Positions 7,807 to 16,156 of a stretch of DNA of 64,000 bases are shown here, in pieces. Below the pieces are notes generated by a model. That model worked only from the letters and a program-made list of their open reading frames with translations, ran no database searches and was not told the origin of the DNA. The translations under genes were made by a program, and so were the position numbers. This DNA is from Peribacillus folii (GTDB lineage: Bacteria > Bacillota > Bacilli > Bacillales > DSM-1321), in NCBI RefSeq assembly GCF_030271255.1, contig NZ_JASJOM010000003.1, positions 1-64,000 of the forward strand, written 5' to 3'. Positions within the stretch are counted from its first letter, which is position 1; each line of letters begins with the position of its first letter.

Positions 7807-8439
7807 TTATGTAAAATCCTTAATGTTATCCAAAAGAGATGCAGCGGCAAGCTTTGGATTTTTTGCATTCATGATGGCTGAAACGACAGCTGCGCCTGAA
7901 AGGCCTTTATCGGAAAGCGAGGAAATGTTATCGGCGTTGATACCCCCGATGGCTACGGCCGGTATCGATACGCTTCGGCAGATTTCCTCCAAGTCGCGAA
8001 TCGCCATTGGCGTTGCATCTTGCTTTGTCTTCGTAGGGAAAATCGAACCTACGCCGATATAGTCGGCTCCATCTTGTTCCGCTTGAAGCGCTTCCCCTAG
8101 GTTGGATACCGACACACCGATAATCATTTCTTCTGGGACCATTTGTTTGATGACGGAAAGCGGGAGGTCATCCTGGCCGATATGTATCCCGTCCGCGCCA
8201 ACAGCAAGCGCTATATCCACCCGGTCATTAATGATCAGTGGTGTGGACAATTCGTTCAATACCTGTTTGAGTGCAGCAGCTTTTTTATAAAAGGAGAGGG
8301 ATGAATTATTTTTCTCCCTCAGCTGAACAGCCGAAACGCCTCCTGAAATCGATTCAGCGATGATCTTGGTCAAATTTTCAATGCCGATCGACTCTTCCGT
8401 CACTAAATATAGGCTTAAATCAATTTGCGATTTCTTCAT
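7807..8439 (-). CDS. thiE: Thiamine-phosphate synthase
   Basis: Joins hydroxymethylpyrimidine pyrophosphate to thiazole phosphate to give thiamine monophosphate. The 210-residue TIM barrel shows the family signatures: SGGVSAVQLREKN near residue 34, PLIINDRVDIALAVGADGIH with the diphosphate-binding Asp (about 65-85), IGQDDLP, IIGVSVSN, DYIGVGSIFPTKTK and VAIGGINADN. Last gene of the minus-strand thiamin operon; its start overlaps the end of thiM by 20 bases, which suggests translational coupling. Under TPP riboswitch control with the rest. Confidence 0.95.
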   Translation of the reverse strand: MKKSQIDLSLYLVTEESIGIENLTKIIAESISGGVSAVQLREKNNSSLSFYKKAAALKQVLNELSTPLIINDRVDIALAVGADGIHIGQDDLPLSVIKQMVPEEMIIGVSVSNLGEALQAEQDGADYIGVGSIFPTKTKQDATPMAIRDLEEICRSVSIPAVAIGGINADNISSLSDKGLSGAAVVSAIMNAKNPKLAAASLLDNIKDFT

Positions 8440-9241
8440 TCAAATTCACCTCTTTCATCCACATTTCCTTATCCATTTTTGATATCGCATCCATTAAGCG
8501 TATCCGGAATGTTCCTGTTCCTTCATGATTTTTCTGGGTAGCAGCAGCGACCTCCCCTGCAATGCTCATCGTCGAGATGCCGGAGACTGCTGCAGCGTAA
8601 TAGTCGTCCGTAATCCCGGAAAAAGCGCCGATCAGTGCGGTAGCCATGCAGCCTGTCCCTGTTACATCTGTTAATAGAACGTTTCCGTTATCAATGATGG
8701 ATGTATGTTTCCCATTGCTGACGGCGTCGATTGCCCCGCTGACCACGACGATGCAATTCAAATGATTTGCCGCAGATGCAGCAAGTGCTGCATTGCTTAT
8801 CGCAAGCTCCTCTGAGTCCACTCCTCGTGTAACGATATCGCCGCCGATCAAAAGGTGAATTTCGCTTGCATTACCGCGGATGATCTGAACGGAAACCTTT
8901 TTTAGAAGCTCACTGGCTTTCTCTGTTCGATATGGTGTGGCACCAACCCCCACCGGATCCAAAATGACAGGGATATTCAAGGAATTTGCCGTCCTGCCGG
9001 CTATCTCCATGGCTTCCAGTGATCTATCATCAATCGTACCGAAATTCAGGACCAAGGAATTTGCCAACCTCACCATGGCCTCCACCTCCTTTGGGCTGGA
9101 GGTCATCACAGGTGACCCGCCGATGGCCAGCGTGGCATTTGCACAATCATTGACCGTGACAAAGTTGGTAATCTGGTGAACAAGCGGTTTTCTTTCTCTG
9201 ACTTTTTCAAACAAGGCAGCTGCCGAAAGCTTCATATTCAT
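8420..9241 (-). CDS. thiM: Hydroxyethylthiazole kinase
   Basis: Phosphorylates 4-methyl-5-(2-hydroxyethyl)thiazole, salvaging the thiazole half of thiamin. The 273-residue ribokinase-fold protein shows VHQITNFVTVNDCANATLA near residue 21, the GGSPVMTSSPKE loop, ILDPVGVGATPYR, IRGNASEI and the anion-hole motif DVTGTGCMATALIGAF with the catalytic cysteine. Its start overlaps the thiD stop by four bases (ATGA), so it is translated in tandem with thiD, and its end overlaps thiE. Confidence 0.95.
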   Translation of the reverse strand: MNMKLSAAALFEKVRERKPLVHQITNFVTVNDCANATLAIGGSPVMTSSPKEVEAMVRLANSLVLNFGTIDDRSLEAMEIAGRTANSLNIPVILDPVGVGATPYRTEKASELLKKVSVQIIRGNASEIHLLIGGDIVTRGVDSEELAISNAALAASAANHLNCIVVVSGAIDAVSNGKHTSIIDNGNVLLTDVTGTGCMATALIGAFSGITDDYYAAAVSGISTMSIAGEVAAATQKNHEGTGTFRIRLMDAISKMDKEMWMKEVNLNEEIAN

Positions 9242-10044
9242 ATGGATTCGCTCCGTTCTTTTTTTGAAAATGAATGAAAATGATGCACGGGCCCATGTCC
9301 CGCTCCTATAGAAAAACTATTGCGTATCGCTTCGGAGATATACAGCTTGGCCTGTTCAATCGACTCCTGCAGCGATAGTCCGTTCGCCAAATTGGATGCA
9401 ATGGCGGAGGAGAGGGTACAGCCGGTCCCGTGTGTGTTCTTCGTATGGATCCTTTCTCCCTTGACCCAGTGAAAGCTTTTCCCATCATAAAAGAGGTCGT
9501 CTGGATTTCCTTCTGCGTGGCCTCCTTTAAGTAATACGGCTTTTGAGCCCAAATCAGCCAAGGATAGGCAGGCCTTATAAAAATCTTGCTCCGTACGAAT
9601 CGTTAAACCTGTAAGTACTTCAGCCTCCGGTACATTTGGGGTGATGAGCGTTGCAAGCGGAAGCAATTTAGTCTTTAAGGCAGAAACGGCTTTTTCGTCA
9701 AGCAAATGGTGGCCGCTTTTGGAAATCATGACTGGATCAAGGATGACGATGGAAGGTACATACGTATAAAGAGCATCGGCTACTGTTTCGACGATTTCTT
9801 TTGAACCAAGCATCCCGATTTTTACTGCATCGACGTGTATATCTTCGAATACCGCAGCCATTTGATCATTGATGATAGCCGTTTCGATAGCTTGAACCGA
9901 ACGAACTTCCATTGTGTTCTGTGCAGTGACGGCTGTAATGACGGACATGCCGAAGATCCCATGTGCAGCAAACGTTTTGATATCTGCTTGTATACCGGCA
10001 CCGCCTCCTGAATCAGAGCCTGCGATGGTTAATGCTTTTTTCAT
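9238..10044 (-). CDS. thiD: Hydroxymethylpyrimidine (phosphate) kinase
   Basis: Phosphorylates hydroxymethylpyrimidine and its monophosphate. The 268-residue protein starts with the typical [18 protein letters not shown], has [15 protein letters not shown] around residue 100, [21 protein letters not shown] and the catalytic loop [23 protein letters not shown] lies six bases before the ATG, and the first 32 bases overlap the end of thiW. It acts between the products of tenA and thiE in the salvage route. Confidence 0.95.
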   Translation of the reverse strand: MKKALTIAGSDSGGGAGIQADIKTFAAHGIFGMSVITAVTAQNTMEVRSVQAIETAIINDQMAAVFEDIHVDAVKIGMLGSKEIVETVADALYTYVPSIVILDPVMISKSGHHLLDEKAVSALKTKLLPLATLITPNVPEAEVLTGLTIRTEQDFYKACLSLADLGSKAVLLKGGHAEGNPDDLFYDGKSFHWVKGERIHTKNTHGTGCTLSSAIASNLANGLSLQESIEQAKLYISEAIRNSFSIGAGHGPVHHFHSFSKKERSESI

Positions 10045-10537
10045 GTAAAAACCCCTTCATATAAGTATTTTTTAATAATATGTTCAGTAACATGAAAGCG
10101 AGAAAGGCACCTGCCAATGAACTAAGCAGAAAAGCTGGCATGATCCCGAATAGAGCTGTTTTTTCTCCCAGGAGCAGGACTGCGATAGGATAACAGGCAA
10201 GCGATCCTAAAAGGCCTGTTCCCACCACCTCCCCTAAACAGGCGTATTTCAAGCTTTTTGTTTTGCGATAAAGGTATGCAGCCAATAATGCACCGATCAT
10301 GCTGCCAGGAAAGGCGAAAATGGAGCCTGTTCCAGATAGGTTCCTAATCAAGGAAACCAGGAAAGCTTGGGTTACGGCATAAGCTGGACCTAGTAAAACA
10401 GCAGTCAGGACATTGGCCAGATGCTGGATGGGAAATGCTTTCGCGAATCCTGCCGGGATGAACAGAAAGGAACTGGTTAAAGTCGTAATGGCTGTAATCA
10501 TTGCCGTCAAGGTCATTTTTCTGATAGGGTTGTTCAT
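10013..10537 (-). CDS. thiW: ThiW, thiazole-specific ECF transporter S component
   Basis: A 174-residue hydrophobic protein with about five membrane segments. The motifs [19 protein letters not shown] and [19 protein letters not shown] are typical of ThiW, the substrate-binding subunit proposed to import the thiazole moiety with the shared energy-coupling factor (EcfAA'T, encoded elsewhere). Its position between tenA and thiD in a TPP-regulated operon supports this. Twelve bases separate it from tenA and it overlaps thiD. Confidence 0.9.
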   Translation of the reverse strand: MNNPIRKMTLTAMITAITTLTSSFLFIPAGFAKAFPIQHLANVLTAVLLGPAYAVTQAFLVSLIRNLSGTGSIFAFPGSMIGALLAAYLYRKTKSLKYACLGEVVGTGLLGSLACYPIAVLLLGEKTALFGIMPAFLLSSLAGAFLAFMLLNILLKNTYMKGFLHEKSINHRRL

Positions 10538-10549
10538 CTTGTCTTCGAC

Positions 10550-11239
10550 CTACAGCGGCCAATCCTGCTCATTTTGTACCATATCCCAGAATAAATATTC
10601 ATAGCGAGAAGTCACCAAGAAGTGTTTCTCCAATCTCTTCAGCTCTTTTTCAGGCATCCCTTCCGTCAATTCTTCCAATAAGCCAATCAGCCATTTATGT
10701 GCTTCACCGAATTCAGGAGAGGAATAGGATTCAATCCATTTTGCATAGCGATTATTACCCAGGTCCTTACCATTTCGTTCTTTCAAGATCAATCCAATTT
10801 CGTAATAGTCCCAAGCACATGGAAGCAGACAAACGATTAGATCTGCCAGCGTCCCATGCTGAGCTGCATTGAGCATGTAACCCGAATAGGCAAGGGTGGT
10901 CGGAGTAGGCTCCGTTTTTTCCAGCTGTGTGGATGTGATTCCGAATTCCAAGGCATAATGCCTATGGATATCCATTTCGACCTGCATTGTTTCATTCAAG
11001 ATTTCCGCAAACCTTGCCATGGTTTCAACATTATGCGCTTTAATGACACCTAACGCGAAAAGCTTGGAATAATCCATCAAATAGATATAGTCCTGCTTTA
11101 AGTAATAAGCAAATTTATGCTCAGGAAGCGTGCCATTTCCGATTGCTTGGACGAAGGGGTGTGAATGGTTCCTTTCCCAAATATCCTTTGCGCGTTCATG
11201 AAGTCTGTCACTGAAGGCTCCTGTTTTGCTATTCTGCAT
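10550..11239 (-). CDS. tenA: Aminopyrimidine aminohydrolase (thiaminase II)
   Basis: Hydrolyses aminomethyl-pyrimidine breakdown products of thiamin to hydroxymethylpyrimidine, feeding thiD. The 229-residue all-helical TenA fold is clear: HPFVQAIGNGTLPEHKFAYYL (split over residues 24-44), QDYIYLMDYSKLFALGVIKA, and the active-site cysteine in LLPCAWDYYEIG (about residue 137), with the C-terminal glutamate region EYLFWDMV. First gene of the thiamin operon, directly behind the TPP riboswitch; an optimal AGGAGG precedes the start. Confidence 0.93.
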   Translation of the reverse strand: MQNSKTGAFSDRLHERAKDIWERNHSHPFVQAIGNGTLPEHKFAYYLKQDYIYLMDYSKLFALGVIKAHNVETMARFAEILNETMQVEMDIHRHYALEFGITSTQLEKTEPTPTTLAYSGYMLNAAQHGTLADLIVCLLPCAWDYYEIGLILKERNGKDLGNNRYAKWIESYSSPEFGEAHKWLIGLLEELTEGMPEKELKRLEKHFLVTSRYEYLFWDMVQNEQDWPL

Positions 11240-11278
11240 GCTTCAACCTCCTAAAAATGAGTTCATTGTGTACATACA

Positions 11279-11312
11279 ATAAAAAACCCCGCTCCTGAAA
11301 AACGGAACGGGG
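11279..11312 (-). terminator. Attenuator of the TPP riboswitch
   Basis: Read on the minus strand, CCCCGTTCC and GGAGCGGGG form a nine-pair stem with one mismatch, followed by six Ts. It lies between the TPP aptamer and tenA, so it is the expression platform that stops transcription when thiamin pyrophosphate is bound. Confidence 0.85.
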
Positions 11313-11339
11313 CAGATGGATATAGCCAAAAAGGACGAT

Positions 11340-11430
11340 ATCATCCACTTTCCTCCGCCGGTATGAGCCGGTTCAGGTTCAAAGGGTCCGGAAATACTTC
11401 CATCTCAGTCTTAACAAGACTCCCCTAGTG
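11340..11430 (-). ncRNA. TPP riboswitch (THI element)
   Basis: On the minus strand the conserved parts appear in order: CACTAGGGGAG (11428 downwards), GACTGAGATG, the pyrophosphate-side GGACCCTTTGAACCTGA, and CCGGCGGAGGAAAGTGGATG. Together they form the classic thiamin pyrophosphate aptamer. With the following terminator it should turn off tenA-thiWDME when TPP is abundant. Confidence 0.95.
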
Positions 11431-11583
11431 GTGTGCATTGTATGTAATTACTGCCATCATATCAGAAAGCCAAGAAAATGCAACCCGCCCTTGAAGGGAT
11501 AAATGAAAAAGACAGGAATGAGTCAATTGACTTTTGTGAATTATTGGGATAAAATAAATTCACATCATTTATATAAATATATT

Positions 11584-11684
11584 CTTATCCAGAGAGGTGG
11601 AGGGACTTGGCCCTATGAAACCTCGGCAGCAGACCCATAATGGGAACTGTGCTAACTCCAACAAGCTTACGCTTGGAAGATAAG
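11584..11684 (+). ncRNA. SAM-I (S-box) riboswitch
   Basis: CTTATC (11584) and GATAAG (about 11679-11684) form helix P1; between them stand AGAGAGGTGGAGGGAC, GGCCCTATGAAACCTCGGCAG, and GCTAACTCCAACAAGC, the S-box core in the correct order. The 3' arm of P1 overlaps AAGAAGAG, which can pair with CTCTTCTT (about 11709-11716) as an antiterminator. The element therefore looks intact and should stop transcription when SAM is high. The only gene close downstream is a small Fbp-like protein. Confidence 0.95.
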
Positions 11685-11705
11685 AAGAGCCGTCCGGACC
11701 CTGTC

Positions 11706-11738
11706 AGCCTCTTCTTTAATGGAAGAGGCTTTTATTTT
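11706..11738 (+). terminator. Terminator of the SAM-I riboswitch
   Basis: AGCCTCTTC (11706-11714) pairs with GAAGAGGCT (about 11722-11730), followed by TTTTATTTTT. Its left arm overlaps the antiterminator pairing region, as in standard S-box attenuators. Confidence 0.88.
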
Positions 11739-11847
11739 TGTGAAATAGCGTTTAAGGACATAATAGAAAAGGTATATATAATTTGGTGAAATTGAAACTT
11801 GTGAAGATGGCTTAAGCTCTAAGCTGACAAGGAAAGGAGCCATTAAC

Positions 11848-12036
11848 ATGGCAGAAGTATTCAAGAGGATCGAACAGAGAAAGGCGTTGCTGATAGAAGA
11901 ACTATTGGCGAAAGGAGTATACAAAACCTCTGATGAAAGGCACCTTTATGATGCCCCTTTACATGTATTGGAAGATGAATATAAGATTGTCATAAATAGG
12001 ATCGAAAGCGAGTCTCCTACAGAATGGATGACCTAG
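11848..12036 (+). CDS. Small Fbp-like (Fur-regulated basic protein family) protein
   Basis: A 62-residue protein. The ERKALLIEELLAKGVYK-like first half (IEQRKALLIEELLAKGVYK) and LHVLEDEYK resemble the short FbpA family, whose members in B. subtilis act with the small RNA FsrA in the iron-sparing response. AAAGGAG precedes the ATG. No Fur box was recognised upstream; instead the gene lies about 110 bases behind a complete SAM-I riboswitch, so SAM rather than iron may control it. The family call is moderate. Its own terminator follows at 12087. Confidence 0.65.
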   Translation: MAEVFKRIEQRKALLIEELLAKGVYKTSDERHLYDAPLHVLEDEYKIVINRIESESPTEWMT

Positions 12037-12086
12037 CAAACGCAAACTATCATTTCGGAAGTGTAGCTGAAAATATATATTAGGAT

Positions 12087-12121
12087 AGCATTCGCCGTGT
12101 GCATCGGTGAATGCTTTTTTT
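12087..12121 (+). terminator. Terminator of the small Fbp-like gene
   Basis: AGCATTCGCC (12087-12096) pairs with GGTGAATGCT (12105-12114) with one mismatch-like G-T pair, followed by seven Ts. Confidence 0.85.
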
Positions 12122-12294
12122 GTGTGTAAGAATGGGTGTCACAAAAAATACACATTTGAAGAAAAGTATAGTCGTTTTGTCACATTTACCCTTTGAAATA
12201 ACATATTTTTACACAATAAAATAGTTGATTTTAACTATTATTTTCATTATGATGAAAGTGTAAAAAAATTGAATATCTGGGAGGTGTATATAAA

Positions 12295-12462
12295 GTGCTT
12301 TCCAATAAGGTAACCCCGGAAAGAATAGAAGAAAAAAGACGAGAAATGATTGAGTTGGCGGAAATTTTCGGCATAAATAGCCTTCTGACGATTCAAGCAA
12401 GTCAAGAATTGGATATCCTTTTAAATGCTTTAACCAAGAAAAGGAAAGCGGAATATATATGA
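12295..12462 (+). CDS. Spo0E-like aspartyl-phosphate phosphatase
   Basis: A 55-codon gene starting at GTG 12295 behind gggaggtg (12279-12286). The product, with EEKRREMIELAEIFG followed by the signature SQELDILLN, is a member of the Spo0E family, small helical-hairpin proteins that dephosphorylate Spo0A~P and so delay sporulation. The length is typical (50-60 residues). It is monocistronic, between the terminators at 12087 and 12511. Assignment rests on the SQELD motif and size. Confidence 0.85.
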   Translation: MLSNKVTPERIEEKRREMIELAEIFGINSLLTIQASQELDILLNALTKKRKAEYI

Positions 12463-12510
12463 CATTGCGATTTGGTTCATGCATGATGATGTTTTTCCTT
12501 TAAAAGAAAA

Positions 12511-12535
12511 AAACTATTGCAAAAGGCAATAGTCT
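12511..12535. terminator. Bidirectional terminator after the Spo0E-like gene
   Basis: ACTATTGC (12513-12520) and GCAATAGT (12526-12533) with loop aaaag. A-runs to the left and right give T-runs in both directions, most clearly for the minus-strand acetyltransferase gene. Confidence 0.75.
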
Positions 12536-12541
12536 AAAAAA

Positions 12542-13051
12542 TCATGCTTCAATTCGTTTACCAAGGATAACCAAGTCCCGTTCAATGCCATCGAGCTCGG
12601 CAACTTGCGGTAAGTGGGCCCATTCTTCAAAGCCAAACTTGGAGAATAGCTTCATGCTAGGTATATTGTGAGCAAATATGAAACCTAATAGATTCTTCAC
12701 TCCTAATTTCGGGCTTACTTCAATTGCCTTTTGAATGGAAATCCTTCCAATTCCTTTTCCCCGGAAATAATCATCAATATAGATGCTGATTTCTGCCGTC
12801 GAATGATAGGCAGGACGTCCATAGAAAGATTGAAAGCTCATCCATCCCGCGGTTTTTCCTTCAACAGTAATGAGATATAGCGGTCTGTTTTCTGCATTAT
12901 GCTCCTCAAACCATTTAACCCTCGATTGTACAGATATTGGATCCGTATCGGCGGTGACCATTCTTGAGGCAATTGTGGAATTGTAAATTTCCACAATCTC
13001 AGGCAAATCCGATAATTCAGCCTCTCTGAATTGTATGTATTCGTTCATCAT
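12542..13051 (-). CDS. GNAT family N-acetyltransferase
   Basis: A 169-residue Gcn5-type acetyltransferase of the phosphinothricin/MnaT-like subgroup. It opens with [17 protein letters not shown], has [23 protein letters not shown] in two parts, and the acetyl-CoA loop [18 protein letters not shown] around residue 95, then [21 protein letters not shown]. Such enzymes acetylate small amines, often amino acids or their toxic analogues such as methionine sulfoximine. Monocistronic. The substrate cannot be told from sequence. Confidence 0.85.
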   Translation of the reverse strand: MMNEYIQFREAELSDLPEIVEIYNSTIASRMVTADTDPISVQSRVKWFEEHNAENRPLYLITVEGKTAGWMSFQSFYGRPAYHSTAEISIYIDDYFRGKGIGRISIQKAIEVSPKLGVKNLLGFIFAHNIPSMKLFSKFGFEEWAHLPQVAELDGIERDLVILGKRIEA

Positions 13052-13254
13052 TAACTCCCCAATCCATTACTTTTTTTCAACATCCAGAAGTGCCCATTTC
13101 ATCGCTTGGTAATATCGTGGAATCATCTGAAAGTTTTATATTATCATACACTTTCTCCTCATTATTCTCCAATGCAAGTTTATTGTTACTTATGCTCATT
13201 TTTGGGTATGTAACATATAAAATGCTTCTAGAAAAAGGACAAAAGGAGAAAGAA

Positions 13255-13956
13255 ATGAAAAAAATAACAGGAATTTTAATGATTGTCATCATTATATGTT
13301 TTATCGTATACCAATATCAGGAAGCGGAGTCGAACCGTGTAGAAAGGGTCATGGCCTTTGGCGACTCTTTGACATACGGTAAAGGAGATAAGCATGGAGA
13401 GGGCTATGTTAAAGGCTTAAGGGATGAACTGAACAGCCCTGAGTCGGATCTAAAGGTTAGTTTTTGGAATTATGGGATCAAAGGGCAGGAAACGGATGGC
13501 GTCATCAAACAGCTCAGTGAATACCGCATTCAAACAAAACTGGACAAAGCTGACGTATTCATCGTTTATATTGGCACGAATGACTTCATCAACAGTAATG
13601 GAGGTAAGTTGACGAAAATAAACGATCGGAAAATCAACGAAGGCAAGAAGGAATATATCAATCATCTGAATCAGATCACTTCAACACTTCTAAAGGAAAA
13701 TGATAAGGCTGATATCCTGGTGGTTGGCCTGTATAACCCGATCATTGACAACCAGAACATTGAAGGGCACATCAAGGATTATAACCAATCCATCAAGGCT
13801 GTAGTGAAAAGGGATAAAAGGCTGATTTACATTCCCACCGATGATTTATTTAAAAAGAAAAAGAAAGCTGAATATTTCAGTGACGAGATTCATCCGAATG
13901 AAAAAGGGTATTCACTCATCACGAATCGTATTTTGGCCAGCTATGATTTTAAATGA
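13255..13956 (+). CDS. Membrane-anchored SGNH/GDSL-family hydrolase
   Basis: A 233-residue esterase/lipase-like protein. Residues 1-20 form one membrane anchor (MKKITGILMIVIIICFIVYQ). The block I serine is in MAFGDSLTYGKGD (about residue 37), block II glycine in FWNYGIKGQETDGV, block III Asn in VYIGTNDF (about 105) and the block V Asp-His pair in SDEIHPNEKGY near the end, so all catalytic residues are present and the domain should face outward. The start at 13255 follows AAAAGGAG by six bases; an in-frame upstream ATG at 13090 has no ribosome binding site. It resembles B. subtilis YpmR-type lipases. Substrate unknown. Confidence 0.85.
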   Translation: MKKITGILMIVIIICFIVYQYQEAESNRVERVMAFGDSLTYGKGDKHGEGYVKGLRDELNSPESDLKVSFWNYGIKGQETDGVIKQLSEYRIQTKLDKADVFIVYIGTNDFINSNGGKLTKINDRKINEGKKEYINHLNQITSTLLKENDKADILVVGLYNPIIDNQNIEGHIKDYNQSIKAVVKRDKRLIYIPTDDLFKKKKKAEYFSDEIHPNEKGYSLITNRILASYDFK

Positions 13957-14142
13957 AAGTCAAAGAATGCAGATACACTTTTTACAGTCTCTTGAAATTC
14001 AAACAACGCCCCAAACATTAAAGAGGTACTTGTTACCTATGTAGGTTTTCCCCATGTCATAAGTGTTATTATTTTACACATTACTATAGAACATGAAATA
14101 ATTATTGGAGGTTAATCAGGCTTATAAGAGGAGATGCTAATC

Positions 14143-14625
14143 ATGAATCAAAATGAAAAAATCAGGGAAGACGTTCTGAACGCAGTCAACGGGCTATCGG
14201 ATGAACAGCTGAATGCCCATCCTGAAAAAGGCCGTTGGAGCATTATCCAAGTATTGGATCATTTATATTTGATGGAGCGAGCCATTACAAAGAGTATTGC
14301 TGATAAATTGAAAAGTGATGAGAGGATACCAGCAGCGGATAAGCCAATCGAGCTTACTGTGAATCGTGAAGTGAAGGTAGAAGCACCTTCATATGTTGTT
14401 CCCTCCGAATCATTCCAAACCTTGCAAGAGGTTAAGGGGAAGTTGGCCGAATCACGCAATGCATTGATTCAACTCGTCAAGAGTGCAGATGAAAATGATC
14501 TTGAGCAAAAGTCATTTCCTCATCCGTTATTCAAGGATCTAAGCTTGAAGCAATGGATCCCGTTCGTGGGCTTACATGAAAAAAGGCATTTGCTGCAAAT
14601 TGAAGAGCTAAAGTCTAAATTATAA
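14143..14625 (+). CDS. DinB-like metal-dependent four-helix protein
   Basis: A 160-residue member of the DinB/YfiT-like superfamily. NEKIREDVLNAVNGLSDEQL, GRWSIIQVLDHLYLMER and VGLHEKRHLLQIEELK give the three spaced histidines (in HLYLMER, LHEKRHL) that bind a divalent metal in this fold. Members include thiol transferases (bacillithiol S-transferases), which this may be. ATG 14143 is preferred to ATG 14134 because the ribosome binding site (aggag, 14129-14133) would abut the latter. Confidence 0.75.
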   Translation: MNQNEKIREDVLNAVNGLSDEQLNAHPEKGRWSIIQVLDHLYLMERAITKSIADKLKSDERIPAADKPIELTVNREVKVEAPSYVVPSESFQTLQEVKGKLAESRNALIQLVKSADENDLEQKSFPHPLFKDLSLKQWIPFVGLHEKRHLLQIEELKSKL

Positions 14626-14632
14626 AAGAAGG

Positions 14633-14662
14633 AAAACTCATCCCCCCGTGGTTGAGTTTTTC
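14633..14662. terminator. Hairpin between the DinB-like and peptidase genes
   Basis: AAAACTCA (14633-14640) pairs with TGAGTTTT (14653-14660), with a C-rich loop and a T following. It fits a terminator for the gene at 14143. Confidence 0.6.
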
Positions 14663-14683
14663 ACTTTAGAGAAAGGGTGTACT

Positions 14684-15223
14684 GTGAAAGCTAACTGGGT
14701 AAAGGCAAGTCTGGTCTTGTTTTTTTTCGGACTGTTGGCGGTTGTCTTGTACAAGAATATGATTCCCCCTGATTTAGACGAAATTAAACTGGCTGATGAG
14801 CTGCATCCAATCGTCGCTGAAAAAAAGGAAGAGCTCATTCAACGGGCTAACGAAAAAGGAATCCCTATCATCATTACGGCAGGATATCGTTCTTTGGAAG
14901 AACAAAATGAATTGTATGAAAAGGGCCGATTAAGTAAGGGGAATATCGTAACATATGCAAAAGGCGGCGAGTCGCTTCACAATTTTGGCTTGGCGATAGA
15001 TTTTGCCCTCCTTAACAAGAAAGGCGAGGCGATTTGGGACATGGACCATGACGGAAATGATAATGGGAGATCGGATTGGATGGAAGTCGTCACCATTGCT
15101 AAAGGTTTAGGTTTCGAATGGGGAGGGGATTGGCCAGGGTTCAAGGACTATCCACATCTGCAAATGACATTCGGCCTGAGTTTGAGAGAGCTGCAGCAGG
15201 GCAGTCAGCCTGAAGGGCAGTGA
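14684..15223 (+). CDS. M15 family peptidoglycan peptidase, CwlK-like
   Basis: A 179-residue cell wall peptidase with an N-terminal membrane anchor (ASLVLFFFGLLAVVLY). The M15 fold has IITAGYRSLEEQNELYEKGR, the zinc ligands His and Asp in GGESLHNFGLAIDFAL (SxHxxGxAxD) and the third ligand His in FKDYPHLQMTFG, preceded by the catalytic Asp/Glu region FEWGGDWPGF. The WGGDW and HLQ motifs match L-alanyl-D-glutamate peptidases such as B. subtilis CwlK and phage endolysins rather than VanY. GTG 14684 follows GAAAGGG; an upstream in-frame ATG-like start at 14648 would lie in the terminator. Confidence 0.85.
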   Translation: MKANWVKASLVLFFFGLLAVVLYKNMIPPDLDEIKLADELHPIVAEKKEELIQRANEKGIPIIITAGYRSLEEQNELYEKGRLSKGNIVTYAKGGESLHNFGLAIDFALLNKKGEAIWDMDHDGNDNGRSDWMEVVTIAKGLGFEWGGDWPGFKDYPHLQMTFGLSLRELQQGSQPEGQ

Positions 15224-15359
15224 AGTTGATCAGCTCATTTTCCTCCTCGGATCGTGTGGACGCGAAGCGGGAAAATAAGCATGTATATTGCTTTACAGAC
15301 GAGAATTAGATAAAGTGGACTAGTGAGAAATCAGACATGAATGAAGGAGTGCAGTCACC

Positions 15360-15917
15360 ATGGAAGAAATAAAGCATTGCCGGGACTCTTTGGTCATTAA
15401 AACAAGCCTTGTCCTCCCTCCCGATACAAATAACATTGGTACGATGTTCGGAGGCAAGCTAATGGCATATATTGATGATGTAGCGGCCATATCCGCCATG
15501 CGTCATGCAAGAAGCAACGTAGTTACCGCCTCTACTGATTCGGTTGATTTCCTGCACCCTATTCACGAAGGAAATGCAGTTTGTCTTGAAAGCTTCGTGA
15601 CTTATACGGGCAGAACATCCATGGAAATCATCGTAAAGGTGATTGCTGAGGATTTAGTTACAGGAGACCGAAATTTATGTGTCATATCCTTTTTGACCTT
15701 TGTCGCCATCAATGAACAAGGGAAACCGATTCCTGTTCCGCATTTGGTTCCTGAAACCGAAATGGAAGTGAATCTGAATGAATCGGCAAAGCAACGGGCG
15801 CAAATAAGGAAAAAAAGAAGAGAAGATACACAGTTCATTGCCAGTACCTTTGGAGTGAAGCTGCCGTGGACCGAACAATCGAACCCAGGTTTATATAAAG
15901 ATGATACCAATCATTGA
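15360..15917 (+). CDS. Hotdog-fold acyl-CoA thioesterase (YkhA-like)
   Basis: A 185-residue cytoplasmic BACH-type acyl-CoA thioesterase that releases fatty acids from CoA. Residues about 20-35 (LPPDTNNIGTMFGGKLMAY) carry the catalytic Asn/Asp region, followed by VTASTDSVDFLHPIHEGNAVC and TGRTSMEIIVKVIAED. The basic C-terminal tail (QRAQIRKKRRED) is longer than the minimal domain. Similar to B. subtilis YkhA. Own terminator downstream. Confidence 0.85.
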   Translation: MEEIKHCRDSLVIKTSLVLPPDTNNIGTMFGGKLMAYIDDVAAISAMRHARSNVVTASTDSVDFLHPIHEGNAVCLESFVTYTGRTSMEIIVKVIAEDLVTGDRNLCVISFLTFVAINEQGKPIPVPHLVPETEMEVNLNESAKQRAQIRKKRREDTQFIASTFGVKLPWTEQSNPGLYKDDTNH

Positions 15918-15941
15918 ATGATTTCTGCCCAATACGCAGAC

Positions 15942-15980
15942 AAAAGGTTTCAGAGAGGTTCCCTCTTCCGAAACCTTTTT
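15942..15980 (+). terminator. Terminator of the thioesterase gene
   Basis: AAAAGGTTTC (15942-15951) pairs perfectly with GAAACCTTTT (15970-15979), followed by T. A second short GAGAGG/CCTCTT pairing stacks inside. Confidence 0.85.
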
Positions 15981-16047
15981 GATTTCATCGCACACATTAA
16001 CCTTTGCCCCATTTTATAGGGTCGCTAAGCGGCGGCCGACGCTGGTA

Positions 16048-16076
16048 GACCAAATCAAAAGCGATTTGGTCTTTTT
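16048..16076 (+). terminator. Orphan terminator hairpin
   Basis: GACCAAATC (16048-16056) and GATTTGGTC (16063-16071) with loop aaaagc are followed by TTTTT. No gene lies directly upstream on this strand, so it may back up the terminator at 15942 or end an unseen transcript. Confidence 0.7.
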
Positions 16077-16116
16077 GTCCTGCGGTATATGCTATATCAT
16101 AGTCGGGGATGAACGT

Positions 16117-16149
16117 AAAAAGACGCTTGGCTGCCACCAGGCGTCTTTG
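16117..16149 (-). terminator. Terminator of the YetJ-like gene
   Basis: AAAGACGC (16119-16126) pairs with GCGTCTTT (16141-16148); on the minus strand the stem is followed by TTTTTAC. It lies eight bases past the stop of the gene at 16157. Confidence 0.8.
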
Positions 16150-16156
16150 ATCGGAA

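Noticed and set aside
15235-15280. ATTTTCC / GGAAAAT inverted repeat as a terminator of the CwlK-like gene
   Set aside because: The loop is over 20 bases long and no T-run follows.
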